41,002 nucleotides of DNA from Nitrososphaerota archaeon. GTDB lineage: Archaea; Thermoproteota; Nitrososphaeria; Nitrososphaerales; CADDZS01. A program made the position numbers and the translations under genes. Numbering within the stretch: the stretch's first letter is position 1; every line of letters begins with the position of its first letter. A model generated the notes under the pieces. That model saw only the letters and a program-made list of their open reading frames with translations. It did not search any database and was not told the origin of the DNA. Below are positions 31,624-40,219 of this stretch, piece by piece. Location of the stretch: NCBI GenBank assembly GCA_021325255.1, contig JAJPHP010000018.1, positions 1 through 41,002 of the forward strand, written 5' to 3'.

Positions 31624-33747
31624 TCATTCAGAAGCGCCTAGCGAGCGAATCTTTTCGCGAAGCAAGACCTCAACTGTGGCTCCCTGGGTATGATCACCTT
31701 CTACGCGATCCCTCAAGAGTAGCCGGCCATGGTATCTCTCCACGACCAGTGCATAAATTATCGACATTCCAAGACCGATGCCCTTCTCCCCACCCAGGTA
31801 CCGTGTGAATATCTTCTTTTTCAACTCGTCTGGCACGCCCCTGCCGTGATCGCTTATCGTAATCTTGAGATAAGCCAATCCGTCAGAGACCACCTGCTCG
31901 ACGCATGTCTCAAGATAGACCTCGCTTCCACTTGTGAACTTTACAAAGTTGGAGTAGAGGTTGACAAAGACTTCAGTAAGGAAATCGTCGGCAAGGACCT
32001 CCACTCGGTCTAATTGCAGGCTTGGTGAAACTGCTCTTGATTCGTGTATCCTCTTGTCAGGGCTCGCACTTCGTATAACAGACATTGCCTTGTCCAGCCG
32101 ATCCAAAATCGGCACGGGCTCAAGCTCGACCTCGTGCTCTGACAGTACCAGCCCCAGCCTCCTTGCCCTCTCCAAGAGATCTATCGAATAGCGCATCGAA
32201 GCAAGAAGCGAATCTACCATCAATCGCAGATCTTCTCTGTCTTTGAGCTCCTCGCGCAGCATCTCCGCACTCAAAAGTCCAATCTGATTGTAGTTTCGGA
32301 TGTCATGAGTCATGATATCCTGAAGGAGCTCTGCCCTCCTTCGCATCTTTTCCTCCTTTTCCAAAGAGAGTTGCAGGTCGCTCTTCGCACTCTGCTCTGC
32401 ACACCGCAGTTCGCTCTCATGCCAGAGCTTTTCAAAGAAAGTAACATAGGAGCTGACCGTGGGCCTGCTCCTCGAATAAATCGCAGAGCCCACTGCGTCC
32501 TCGAACTCTTCGCTCGAGCCGTTCTTGAGCTCGATCACGAGTGATGCCCCTCCGTCAACCACTAGAATGATGAGTTGAGTCTCCGTGGACGATCTGTCTA
32601 TTTCTCGAAAAAGCAAGACGGAGGAATCCTGTGACTCTTCGTCTCGATTGAGCCATGTTGTTTCTTCAATTAACTTGACTGTATTTCGAATTTGTTGATC
32701 GAAGGGAGCTAGGATTTTAGCACTGATGCATTTCCTCATCGAGGCTTGCAATATCGCGTCTACGACGTCAATCTTTTCACAACTGTGGAAGGCCCGCTGG
32801 GTCGGAAGCATCAGGAGTATTTCGCGAGATGTTGTCTCAACAAGTTCGACGAGTTTTCTTCGTATCTCTTTCGGATTGTGTATGACCTCAATTTGACCTT
32901 CGTCCTCTGATCTGCCCTCCTCTATGTCCTTGATCCTCCTTTCAACGTCAACAGAGTTGATCCAAAGATTTTCGAACAATGTCTCATAGCGCTTTACAAA
33001 ACCCTGCTCCCCGCACACTACCAGCTGAGAGGGAGTGTGGCTTTCCTCGGTCCTCGCGAGGGTGAAGTAGAGCGAGGTAGAATCGACGATTGTAAAGTTG
33101 ATTGGAGGAACGTTAGGGCAGTGACGTATCTGTATTCCGAGCTCAAGGAGGCCTCTCAAAACTTGGACCAGCACCAAGTCTTTTTTTTCCATTGTTACGA
33201 GGTATCTCAAGCCAGTCGCGCTGGCATTGTCGTTATAGTTTTGAAGGGCCTTCTTGTACGAAGGCAGCAGGTTGTCATAAGCAAACTGCAGAGCCTCCAT
33301 ATTGGAGAACATCGAGAGGCCGGATCTTGAAGCTTCGCTCGCTTCCTTTATCCTTTGCACCACCTTTTCCGGGTCTTGAAGGAGCTCAGTCTTCCTTTGC
33401 TTAGAGTATTGTTCACTCGCTTTATCTGTTGATTTTTCAAACTGAGTGAGGCACGCATTTCTCGCCAGCGTGTCACGATTACTCTCTATTGGTTTTGTTT
33501 TGGAGCTTTCGCTAACGGTGATATCGCCTCTGCCGGTTTCTACTTGCTGCACCTCTATAGAATTAGTGCTCTGCGCCCTAGTTAATGAGCTCACGAATTG
33601 CGAGAATTTGCCGGCTGTGCTCCAGCTACTTATGCTTACATAGAAAACTATTCTAAAAATTGGAAAAGCACTTTTGCTTTGATCGTAGTATCTTACGTGA
33701 TGGTAAAAAGATCTACTCTTGGGTCTCATTGCCTTTAGCTTCAGCAT
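31624..33747 (-). CDS. Soluble histidine kinase with duplicated TrmB-like sensor region
   Basis: 707 codons from ATG 33747; the first 60-80 residues look unlike protein and the true start may lie further in (for example GTG at residue ~50). No clear membrane helix. Residues ~110-300 and ~300-470 appear to be two copies of a sensor domain, each closing with a similar motif (YETLFENLWINSVDVERR and YVTFFEKLWHESELRCAE) as in TrmB-type or phospholipase-D-like sensor regions. Next, a coiled coil leads into the phospho-acceptor helix LLQDIMTHDIRNYNQIG (His in MTHDIRN) and an HATPase domain with N-box VFVNLYSNFVKFT, DHGRGVP, and GGEKGIGLGMSI. No response regulator is adjacent. A cytosolic sensor of some metabolite is inferred. 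Confidence 0.85.
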   Translation of the reverse strand: MLKLKAMRPKSRSFYHHVRYYDQSKSAFPIFRIVFYVSISSWSTAGKFSQFVSSLTRAQSTNSIEVQQVETGRGDITVSESSKTKPIESNRDTLARNACLTQFEKSTDKASEQYSKQRKTELLQDPEKVVQRIKEASEASRSGLSMFSNMEALQFAYDNLLPSYKKALQNYNDNASATGLRYLVTMEKKDLVLVQVLRGLLELGIQIRHCPNVPPINFTIVDSTSLYFTLARTEESHTPSQLVVCGEQGFVKRYETLFENLWINSVDVERRIKDIEEGRSEDEGQIEVIHNPKEIRRKLVELVETTSREILLMLPTQRAFHSCEKIDVVDAILQASMRKCISAKILAPFDQQIRNTVKLIEETTWLNRDEESQDSSVLLFREIDRSSTETQLIILVVDGGASLVIELKNGSSEEFEDAVGSAIYSRSRPTVSSYVTFFEKLWHESELRCAEQSAKSDLQLSLEKEEKMRRRAELLQDIMTHDIRNYNQIGLLSAEMLREELKDREDLRLMVDSLLASMRYSIDLLERARRLGLVLSEHEVELEPVPILDRLDKAMSVIRSASPDKRIHESRAVSPSLQLDRVEVLADDFLTEVFVNLYSNFVKFTSGSEVYLETCVEQVVSDGLAYLKITISDHGRGVPDELKKKIFTRYLGGEKGIGLGMSIIYALVVERYHGRLLLRDRVEGDHTQGATVEVLLREKIRSLGASE

Positions 33748-34083
33748 GCTTGCTGAATCAAGGGATAAATTTTGGAACTTCTTGGTTGCGGCAAATGATG
33801 TTGCAGATTGCTATAGAATCTGGAATTGTAGAATCGCCACAATTCTAGGCGATATCAGAAAGCTCAGTTGCAGACCACATGCGAAAGAGAGCGATTGACG
33901 AAGAGGAGTTAAGGCTGAGTAGCACGAAGCTTGAAGCAAATAACAAATCTGAGAGATGTGCTGCGGCCGACTTTTGATTTCATGATGCCCGCCTCCTCTA
34001 ATGTTCTCATAACGGAAACGCATTTTTAGCCATCGATCATCTTTCCTCCACCGGAACGAGAACACTAGAGAGGCAATTGTGCC
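33748..34083. other. Divergent intergenic region, no gene seen
   Basis: About 335 bp between the kinase and Taw1 genes. GAGAGGC at about 34067-34073 may be the Taw1 ribosome-binding site. Nothing else recognised. Confidence 0.45.
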
Positions 34084-35373
34084 ATGCACCTCTCCGAGCG
34101 AGAGATTTTGATTGGTAGTTACAAGCACGCCGCGTACAAGGCCTGTTACTGGACTGAGCAGAGCCTTAGGACGGGCGGCCGCCGGCAATGTTACAAGCAC
34201 AACTTTGGCATCAAGAGCCATCAGTGCATCCAATCAACTTCATTCAGAGGATGCAACATTGCATGTACTTTTTGCTGGCGTGACATCGAGGAAAGGCAGT
34301 ACAGCTTCCAGAAGACAGACGACCCTGACGAGATCGCGGAGCAGCTTGTGACGACGCAACAGAGGTTGATCGAGCAGCATCTTCCATTTGCCCTTGACAA
34401 TTACGAGAACATGATCCGAGTGATTTTTGCTCTCGGTCGCGAGGCTCGGGCGCTATCGATTCCTGAGATCTCTGAACGCGCCAGCATTTCGAGAATGCGC
34501 GTCAAAAACTCGCTAAACGACCTGAAGAATGCGGATGTCGTTCTCGAAGTGAGAGAAGCCGGAGCGCCGACAAAATTCCTTCTTCGCAAGGATCTGGTCG
34601 GTGAAGCTTCTACTTCCCATGAATCCTCTCAAGGTATAGTCGAGCGACTAGTTGCATCAAAGAAGGACATAATCGACGTCCATCTCGAGGCCGCAAACCC
34701 AAAACATGTTGCAATCTCCTACGATGGTGAGCCGACAATGTACGAGAGAATTGGAGAGCTCATAGGAGAATTTCGCCAGCGCGGACTTTCCACTTTTGTT
34801 GTGACCAACGGAACCTTTCCTGAGCGAATAATCAGGCTGAAAGATACCGGGAACCTTCCCACGCAGCTGTACGTGACGCTCGCGGCGCCTGACAAGGAAA
34901 CGTATCTCAAAGTGTGTTCAAGCGCCAGACCGTTCTTCCCCGTGAACCCAGACCATTGGGAGAGGCTGAACAAGACTCTCCGAATCCTGTCAACGCTTGA
35001 CTGCAGAACAGTCATACGGATTACTTCCGTGAGAGGCGTCAACATGATCAAGCCGCAGCTTTACAGACAGATTGTCCAGAACGCGTCACCGAGCTTTCTC
35101 GAAGTAAAGGGATTTTCAATCACTGGCAACGCCCCGCGGATCTCGGAGCGGCTTGGTAGAACAACTGTCGGGTACAAAGACCCCGGACTGCTAAAAGCAG
35201 CGTTGGAGTATGCTCCCACGCATGAGGAGATGATTGATTTCGCGCGAAAGATATCTGATGATTTTGCACTTTTCCCACTGATCAGCCAGAGCGAACTCAA
35301 CCGCCAAGTGCTGATGGGCGTCGCCTGGAAGGATTCATCTAACGTACAGATTGATTTCCATTCTGAATTGTAA
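34084..35373 (+). CDS. taw1: 4-demethylwyosine synthase Taw1 (TYW1-like radical SAM) with inserted HTH-like segment
   Basis: 429 residues. It condenses pyruvate carbons with N1-methylguanosine-37 of tRNA-Phe to make the tricyclic wyosine base. The radical-SAM cluster motif is CNIACTFCWRD (C57, C61, C64), and three N-terminal Cys (C21, C36, C48) correspond to the second [4Fe-4S] cluster of Taw1. NPKHVAISYDGEPTMYERIG and LPTQLYVTLAAPDKETY are also Taw1-like. Between ...TTQQRLIE (about 97) and IVERLVASKKD (about 185) an extra ~85 residues appear that standard Taw1 lacks; they contain a winged-helix-like stretch (IFALGREARALSIPEISERA, SISRMRVKNSLNDLKNADVV, LEVREAGAPTKFLL). The insert keeps frame and looks folded. 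Confidence 0.92.
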   Translation: MHLSEREILIGSYKHAAYKACYWTEQSLRTGGRRQCYKHNFGIKSHQCIQSTSFRGCNIACTFCWRDIEERQYSFQKTDDPDEIAEQLVTTQQRLIEQHLPFALDNYENMIRVIFALGREARALSIPEISERASISRMRVKNSLNDLKNADVVLEVREAGAPTKFLLRKDLVGEASTSHESSQGIVERLVASKKDIIDVHLEAANPKHVAISYDGEPTMYERIGELIGEFRQRGLSTFVVTNGTFPERIIRLKDTGNLPTQLYVTLAAPDKETYLKVCSSARPFFPVNPDHWERLNKTLRILSTLDCRTVIRITSVRGVNMIKPQLYRQIVQNASPSFLEVKGFSITGNAPRISERLGRTTVGYKDPGLLKAALEYAPTHEEMIDFARKISDDFALFPLISQSELNRQVLMGVAWKDSSNVQIDFHSEL

Positions 35374-35415
35374 CGTAGACACCACAGCGTATTCTGCTCA
35401 AGGCCCGTGAAAGTT

Positions 35416-36039
35416 CTAATTTATGATGGCGTTGCCCACGTAGAGGCTGTTGTTGTAAACTTTGATGTCATATTCGGGCAATCTCGAGGGAGGAGGGCCT
35501 CCTGTCACCGCACCGTTTGCCGCGCTAAAGTACCCCGCGTGGCACGGGCAGTAGAGCTGCGAGGACGTATAATTCACGCTGCATCCCGCATGAGTGCAGA
35601 TAGCGCTGAAGGCCTTCCAAGTGCCGTTGTAGTTTACTACGATCGAGCTTCCAAATGTGGGGTGATTGAAGTAGGCGTAAGTCTTCCCATTCAGTGCGCT
35701 CAGGGGAGCTAGGAGGATGTAGCCGCTCGGCGGACCACCCTGTGCAGTAGTTGAGGACGACGAGGATCGACTGGAACTGTTTGTCTTTGACGCAGTTGTC
35801 GTGCTTCCGGCAGAGCCGCTGCTCATTGCCGAACTCTGTGCTTGAGTACTTTGAGAAGATGGCAAGGATGCTGATTGTTCAGATGTCTGCGTGAGCAAAG
35901 ATGGCAGTGTCAATTCGCTGGCCGCACCGGCTGGAGCAGTTGAGCCTAGTTTTTCAATCAGAGCGGCAACTCCTCCAACGGCAGCGATGCCCATCACCCC
36001 TGATATCGCGATGCGCCTAAGAAAAGTCCGCCTGTCCAA
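35416..36039 (-). CDS. Tat-type Rieske [2Fe-2S] protein
   Basis: 207 residues from TTG 36039, with GGTG 9 nt upstream. The N-terminus DRRTFLRR plus a hydrophobic helix (ISGVMGIAAVGGVAALI) is a twin-arginine export/anchor signal. A Ser/Thr/Gln-rich linker (about 40-100) follows. The Rieske domain has CTHAGC at 148-153 and CPCHAGYF at 164-171: cluster ligands C148, H150, C164 and H167, with C153 and C166 placed for the stabilising disulfide. It lies 12 bp after the cytochrome b-like gene, so the two probably form a complex on the outer face of the membrane, passing electrons from quinol. A full cytochrome bc-type complex is not seen. Confidence 0.93.
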   Translation of the reverse strand: MDRRTFLRRIAISGVMGIAAVGGVAALIEKLGSTAPAGAASELTLPSLLTQTSEQSASLPSSQSTQAQSSAMSSGSAGSTTTASKTNSSSRSSSSSTTAQGGPPSGYILLAPLSALNGKTYAYFNHPTFGSSIVVNYNGTWKAFSAICTHAGCSVNYTSSQLYCPCHAGYFSAANGAVTGGPPPSRLPEYDIKVYNNSLYVGNAIIN

Positions 36040-36051
36040 AGAGATGCACCG

Positions 36052-36519
36052 TCACTTTACTTTCAGTCCATAGTAGGCGACGTTCATAACAAGGACGCTC
36101 ACGGTCGAGAGTATCATCACGCCCGAAAACAATATCGGGATGTTTGACGCGGAGGATGCGGCGTGAATAAGCGCAAGAGCTATGAGTACGATTGAAAAGG
36201 AGCTATGAAAGAGGAGCGAATCCTTAACCGTTTCTAGAAATGCGCTTCCTGTGAGCCAGACAATTAGAGCAGTTGCAAACGTCGCATAACCAAAGACAAT
36301 TCCGATGTTTATCGGAAAAGAGACGTAGTAGCTTACGTGGAGTATGATGAAGATTCCGGCAAGAGCAGATATGGCGATGTGCACTGCGCGTATCGCAGCA
36401 AGATTTCTGACGACCTTCAGAATCTTTCCTCTCAGGACCATGAAGATGGCGGAGACTCCAGCGAGGGCGACGCCGGCGAATCCAAAGATGTCACCGGGAG
36501 CCACAGCTGGAAAAACCAT
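36052..36519 (-). CDS. Five-helix di-heme cytochrome b-like (ferric-reductase-type) membrane protein
   Basis: 155 residues, five predicted membrane helices: about 11-29, 46-66, 71-93, 104-124 and 127-152. Four histidines sit in two helices with identical spacing, H47/H61 in helix 2 and H105/H119 in helix 4 (H-x13-H twice). This is the bis-heme arrangement found in cytochrome b and in ferric-reductase/NOX-type domains. No FAD or NAD domain is attached. With the Rieske gene just downstream it likely forms a two-subunit electron-transfer unit. The ATG start at 36519 has AGGT 4 nt upstream. A run of nine G (minus strand) lies 14-22 nt before the start. Confidence 0.78.
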   Translation of the reverse strand: MVFPAVAPGDIFGFAGVALAGVSAIFMVLRGKILKVVRNLAAIRAVHIAISALAGIFIILHVSYYVSFPINIGIVFGYATFATALIVWLTGSAFLETVKDSLLFHSSFSIVLIALALIHAASSASNIPILFSGVMILSTVSVLVMNVAYYGLKVK

Positions 36520-36532
36520 GTGACCTGATGCA

Positions 36533-36541
36533 CCCCCCCCC
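36533..36541. repeat. Homopolymer tract (nine C on the plus strand)
   Basis: Located 14-22 nt upstream of the cytochrome b-like start, where length changes by slippage could alter promoter or leader spacing. It is the longest homopolymer I see in the window. Confidence 0.8.
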
Positions 36542-36596
36542 GCCTTTCTTCCTGCTTTCTCTGATGGTGGTCAGTTAGGGAACACGGTAGTGTCTT

Positions 36597-36956
36597 CTAG
36601 TCGTCGGGACCGCCACCGTCATCGCCATGCGAAGTAGTATTCGGCGGCGAACTGGTGAGTAGACCGGTTGAATTGCCACTCGAACTTGAGCTACTCGTAC
36701 CCAAAGTGGATGTCGAGGTCGAGTTGGTTGTTGTCGCAGTTGTTGTCGCCAATGCAGTTGTCGTAGTTGAATTCACGCTCGATGACGACGTGCCACTCGT
36801 GGTAGTTGAAGCAACTCCCGAATTACCGAAATGTTGCAATTGCGGCTGAAGATTCAGCGCGTGGCTTGCCGCGGGGTTGAATGCAAATATGACGACCGAA
36901 CCCACGGCCGTCAAGACTAGTAATGTTAGGATTGAGGCCAGTGTAATCTTCTTCAA
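36597..36956 (-). CDS. Ser/Thr-rich secreted or anchored surface protein
   Basis: 119 residues from TTG 36956. An N-terminal hydrophobic signal/anchor (about 4-27, LASILTLLVLTAVGSVVIFAF) is followed by ~90 residues of almost pure Ser, Thr, Asn and Gly, with many Asn-x-Ser/Thr sites, ending in an acidic HGDDGGGPDD. This composition is typical of heavily glycosylated archaeal surface stalks. No folded domain is seen. It lies 77 bp before the cytochrome b-like gene in the same direction and may belong to the same unit. AGGAGG is about 13 nt upstream of the TTG. Confidence 0.65.
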   Translation of the reverse strand: MKKITLASILTLLVLTAVGSVVIFAFNPAASHALNLQPQLQHFGNSGVASTTTSGTSSSSVNSTTTTALATTTATTTNSTSTSTLGTSSSSSSGNSTGLLTSSPPNTTSHGDDGGGPDD

Positions 36957-37292
36957 TCTCTTTCATTTACCTCCTATGCTGCAGAATTGCTCTCGCAATT
37001 CTTGCTTGCTTTCGCATGTCGATTCCTCTTTGTCTGTTTGCCGATTTGCTCTCTTTGTCATAGGATTCGGCAGGTCAAGAACCTCTCCCTGTCTTTAATG
37101 ATCGGCTTTTTCACGCTTTGAAAGAGAATTTCGCTGTTAAAGAAACGGAATTGCGCGTCTATGGCCTGACTTCAGTTCTGTGATTCTAGGAGATTAGAAG
37201 GCCTTTAGAATCGCGGTTCTAGGACGCCCTATGGAATAGGTTTTACTGGCGTCGATTTCGTGCTAGGGACTGATTCTAGTTTGGAAATTTCC
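36957..37292. other. Intergenic, no gene seen
   Basis: About 335 bp between two minus-strand genes. Contains the AGGAGG before the Ser/Thr-rich gene. No other element recognised. Confidence 0.45.
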
Positions 37293-37760
37293 CTAAGGAG
37301 TATTTTTCCATGCCTTTACCGTCTCATACCACATCACGACTAGAGCAAACCCACCTATCAGGTATGTCCAAAGATAGTAGCCGTTCATTGAAAACCCAGC
37401 AATGAAAACCGTAAAGTAGGCAAAGATCACGGAAAGCATGACCGTGTAGAGAAGAAATCTGGGGATGATGTACGAGCCTATTTTGAGGAACTGCTCGAGT
37501 GTCTCAACCTTTACCTCCTTCACCAGGACGTAGTCGCCTGTCATTTCATCTCGCCGCGCGAGACCGAGGGACACCAGTTTCTCTAGATGGTACTGCGCCA
37601 GTGCAGGGCTGTTCAGTTTCAGATTGCGCTGAACTTCCTTTATGCTTGACCGCTGAACTTTGAAGATGTAGGTGTAGACGCGAAGCGTGTTCCCACTCAA
37701 CTTTGCGTTTACTGACGGGTCTGGCAATTGTGAATCAGCGGTGCTGGGCGCTCTTTTCAA
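37293..37760 (-). CDS. Membrane-anchored winged-helix regulator
   Basis: 155 residues from TTG 37760. After ~20 polar residues comes a winged helix (about 22-85: GNTLRVYTYIFKVQ, SSIKEVQRNLKL, SPALAQYHLEKLVSLGLARR, DEMTGDYVLV), then a linker helix (VETLEQFLKIGS) and two membrane helices (about 97-119 FLLYTVMLSVIFAYFTVFIA and 126-146 YYLWTYLIGGFALVVMWYE). Winged-helix proteins with a two-helix anchor are widespread in archaea and are thought to sense membrane or external signals, but their targets are mostly unknown. It lies upstream of the Rieske/cytochrome cluster on the same strand and diverges from the DUF4382-like gene. Confidence 0.8.
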   Translation of the reverse strand: MKRAPSTADSQLPDPSVNAKLSGNTLRVYTYIFKVQRSSIKEVQRNLKLNSPALAQYHLEKLVSLGLARRDEMTGDYVLVKEVKVETLEQFLKIGSYIIPRFLLYTVMLSVIFAYFTVFIAGFSMNGYYLWTYLIGGFALVVMWYETVKAWKNTP

Positions 37761-37967
37761 AGTCAGGCCAATTTAAGCATCTTGTGTTTAGAACAGTGTT
37801 CAATTGTTTACCTTACGCTTGAAGTAATGTCCAGAACCTGAAATTGTAAAAGGACTGCTAAGATAAACGCAGTCGGTCCGCATGAAATTTCTTTCAAAGG
37901 TTGAAAAAACGCATCATTATAGCGGGCTGCTGTTTCACTGGTGGTATCAGACGCATGGTGAGGCAAG

Positions 37968-39353
37968 ATGAACGGTAAAGCAAAAACTGTATCTGTAGTC
38001 GCGGCCGGAATTCTTCTGGCCGCGGGCATAATTGGCGGTGTGACGGTGCTGCAGCGTGCCGGAGTACTTCCCGAGATAACGGGCACTAGCCTAACCCAGA
38101 CTTTCGTTTCGTCATCTTACTCTACCACCTCTTCTGTTTCGTCCTCCCTGAGCACCGTCAGCTCGGGCTCCTCAGGCCAGCAGGGAGGAAGCGGATCTCT
38201 GGTCATTTTGTTACATGATCCGCCGAACGTTCCGCTAGGAGTAACAGCAGTTTTCGTCTCGTACTCTGGCATTGCAATTCAACCGTCGCAAGGGCCAAGC
38301 TGGATTGAGCTAAATCAGAGCGGCTCGATCGACTTAATGTCTGTTGTGAACTTTACCCAAACCATTGCAAACGTGAAGTTGATGGAGGGCTCATTTGACA
38401 TGCTGAGGATGAACTTGAGTTCTGTGGTTGTGACCTTTAATTCTAGAAATTACACAGCCTACGTTCCCACTGCATACTTGACCGTGCCAATCGCGGGCGG
38501 CCTCCAAGTACAAAACTTGGGAACCAGCGGCGCAGTGATCGATGTATCGCCAACGATCATCAAACATACTTCCTACAATTCGACGGGGGCAGCATCAGTC
38601 TCTTTCTCGATGGTGCCTTCTGCAAAAGCGTATGTGGTTCCACCTTCTCAGCTTGTGAGCTCGCATCTTCAGGTGGGTGACAGGGAAGACCTCCGAAATG
38701 AAAACTGGCTAACGACAGCCATCAGTACAACAGACAACCAGACTTCTTTTGAGATAGCCTCAGCTGCCCTATCCAATTCTAGTTTCTACATCACGATCAA
38801 GAACACTGGAAATACCTCAGTGTTGATAGGGAGTATTTTCATCACATCCAACGCATCGCAGACACAGGGCCTGGAAGGCAGTGATGGAGTTGACATCGGA
38901 AGTTCTTCAATACTCTTTACTGTGTTATCAAATGGGTCTCTTAGCCCCTTTGCGAATTATGGCGAAGGGGACAGCGGCGATCAGCTCCAGCACTCGGCTA
39001 ACTTCGGGTACAACCTATCTTCTCATTCTTATGCGACCTTTAGCTACATAGGTCATATTCCACCCAGCGTGAACAGCACAACAAGCGGAGAAAGCGAGAG
39101 TGGTGTGAGCGACAACGCAATCGGAGTATCGATGAATAGCAATTTCAACAACTCGCAAGAGGCCCAGAATCCCGCAGATGGAGGAAATAGTACTACTTCA
39201 ACCTCTGTGAGCACAAGCACTTATTCAGCTTCCAGCCAATCAGCCATTTTAGATGGAAGCTCCAATGGATTGCAAATTATTCGCGGGCAGTCATACATAG
39301 TTGGTGTAATCTCTGGCGACATCACAACTTCAGCAAGTGTAACTGCCGCCTGA
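37968..39353 (+). CDS. Secreted DUF4382-like protein
   Basis: 461 residues. An N-terminal membrane anchor/signal (about 7-28, VSVVAAGILLAAGIIGGVTV) and a Ser-rich linker lead into a DUF4382-type domain: SLVILLHDPPNVPLGVTAV, then FVSYSGIAIQPSQGPSWIEL with the strand order typical of this family (domain about 75-225). The rest is beta-rich and Asn/Ser-rich with many glycosylation-like sites (NSSFYITIKNTGNTSVLIGS resembles a CARDB/Ig-like segment). The C-terminus is Ser/Thr-rich and ends without a second anchor. A surface protein of unknown function; the ATG 37968 start has AGGCAAG upstream. Confidence 0.75.
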   Translation: MNGKAKTVSVVAAGILLAAGIIGGVTVLQRAGVLPEITGTSLTQTFVSSSYSTTSSVSSSLSTVSSGSSGQQGGSGSLVILLHDPPNVPLGVTAVFVSYSGIAIQPSQGPSWIELNQSGSIDLMSVVNFTQTIANVKLMEGSFDMLRMNLSSVVVTFNSRNYTAYVPTAYLTVPIAGGLQVQNLGTSGAVIDVSPTIIKHTSYNSTGAASVSFSMVPSAKAYVVPPSQLVSSHLQVGDREDLRNENWLTTAISTTDNQTSFEIASAALSNSSFYITIKNTGNTSVLIGSIFITSNASQTQGLEGSDGVDIGSSSILFTVLSNGSLSPFANYGEGDSGDQLQHSANFGYNLSSHSYATFSYIGHIPPSVNSTTSGESESGVSDNAIGVSMNSNFNNSQEAQNPADGGNSTTSTSVSTSTYSASSQSAILDGSSNGLQIIRGQSYIVGVISGDITTSASVTAA

Positions 39354-39496
39354 CTTATGTACGCCTGAAGCGAGTGCATGATGAAGAACCCCTGGACTTG
39401 CATGGGGATTGAGACTCTCACAGGCTTGGATTAGATCTGTTGATTAACCTCGAAAGCTTCTAGTAGAAGGAGAGTGGAGCTAATGGGGGAGTTTCT

Positions 39497-39991
39497 TTGA
39501 GCAGCCAAGCTTCTGCAAGAATCGAGAGGGCAGAGGCAAGAGACACACCCGGCATTTTGAATCTCATGAAGGTCGCCGGTCTCACGACCGCAGGGTTGGA
39601 TAAAGCCGAACTGTGGGTTCTGAGAGAAGAGCGAGCGTGGAAGCATGAAGATACTGGGGACGAAGGCGACATTGTCGGCTCTGTTGGCCTAGAGATATGG
39701 GGTGGAAAGCAGGGAGTGCTCCGTTCTCTGGTAGTTGAGAAATCCCACAGAAATCGAGGTCTGGGAAGCATCCTTGTGCGGCACGTCATCCAATCCGCAA
39801 AGTCGATGGGCTTGAATGAAATTTTCTTGCTAACCGAAAAGGTAGCATCATATTACGAGAGGTTCGGTTTTAAACCGCTTGAGAGGAACAAAGTCAGAGG
39901 GGAAGTGTTGAATTCGGACGAGTTCAACGGTGCCTGTCTTGAATCCGCGACCGTCATGCGACTGGAACTTCAAGCAACCCAATGGAACTAA
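39497..39991 (+). CDS. GNAT-family N-acetyltransferase
   Basis: 164 residues from TTG 39497, chosen because GGGGGA lies 6 nt upstream and no ATG is in frame. GNAT fold: ARIERAEARDTPGILNLMKV (strand 1, helix 1), DIVGSVGLEIWGGKQGVLRS (strands 2-4), VVEKSHRNRGLGSILVRHVI (acetyl-CoA pyrophosphate loop RNRGLG), NEIFLLTEKVASYYERFGFKPL (strand 5, helix 4, strand 6). The LTEKVASYYERFGF segment resembles the amino-acid N-acetyltransferase/ArgA-like group, but the substrate cannot be fixed. Confidence 0.9.
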   Translation: MSSQASARIERAEARDTPGILNLMKVAGLTTAGLDKAELWVLREERAWKHEDTGDEGDIVGSVGLEIWGGKQGVLRSLVVEKSHRNRGLGSILVRHVIQSAKSMGLNEIFLLTEKVASYYERFGFKPLERNKVRGEVLNSDEFNGACLESATVMRLELQATQWN

Positions 39992-40219
39992 GAATAACAA
40001 CTTGGAAATTCAAAGAGGATAAATTCTTACGCAGGTTTCTTTCTTTATCCTGGCAAGGAATAATTTCAATGCCTCCCTTTCTGGTGTCTCCTTCCAAATT
40101 CCGGAATGTTAAGAGGAAGGAAACAAAATCGGTGGGAGGAATCTATGGGAGACTCGAGCCTAAGCGAAGAGAAGACATTCGCACAGGATCTTTTGTACTG
40201 TCGGAAGTCATTTTGAAAG

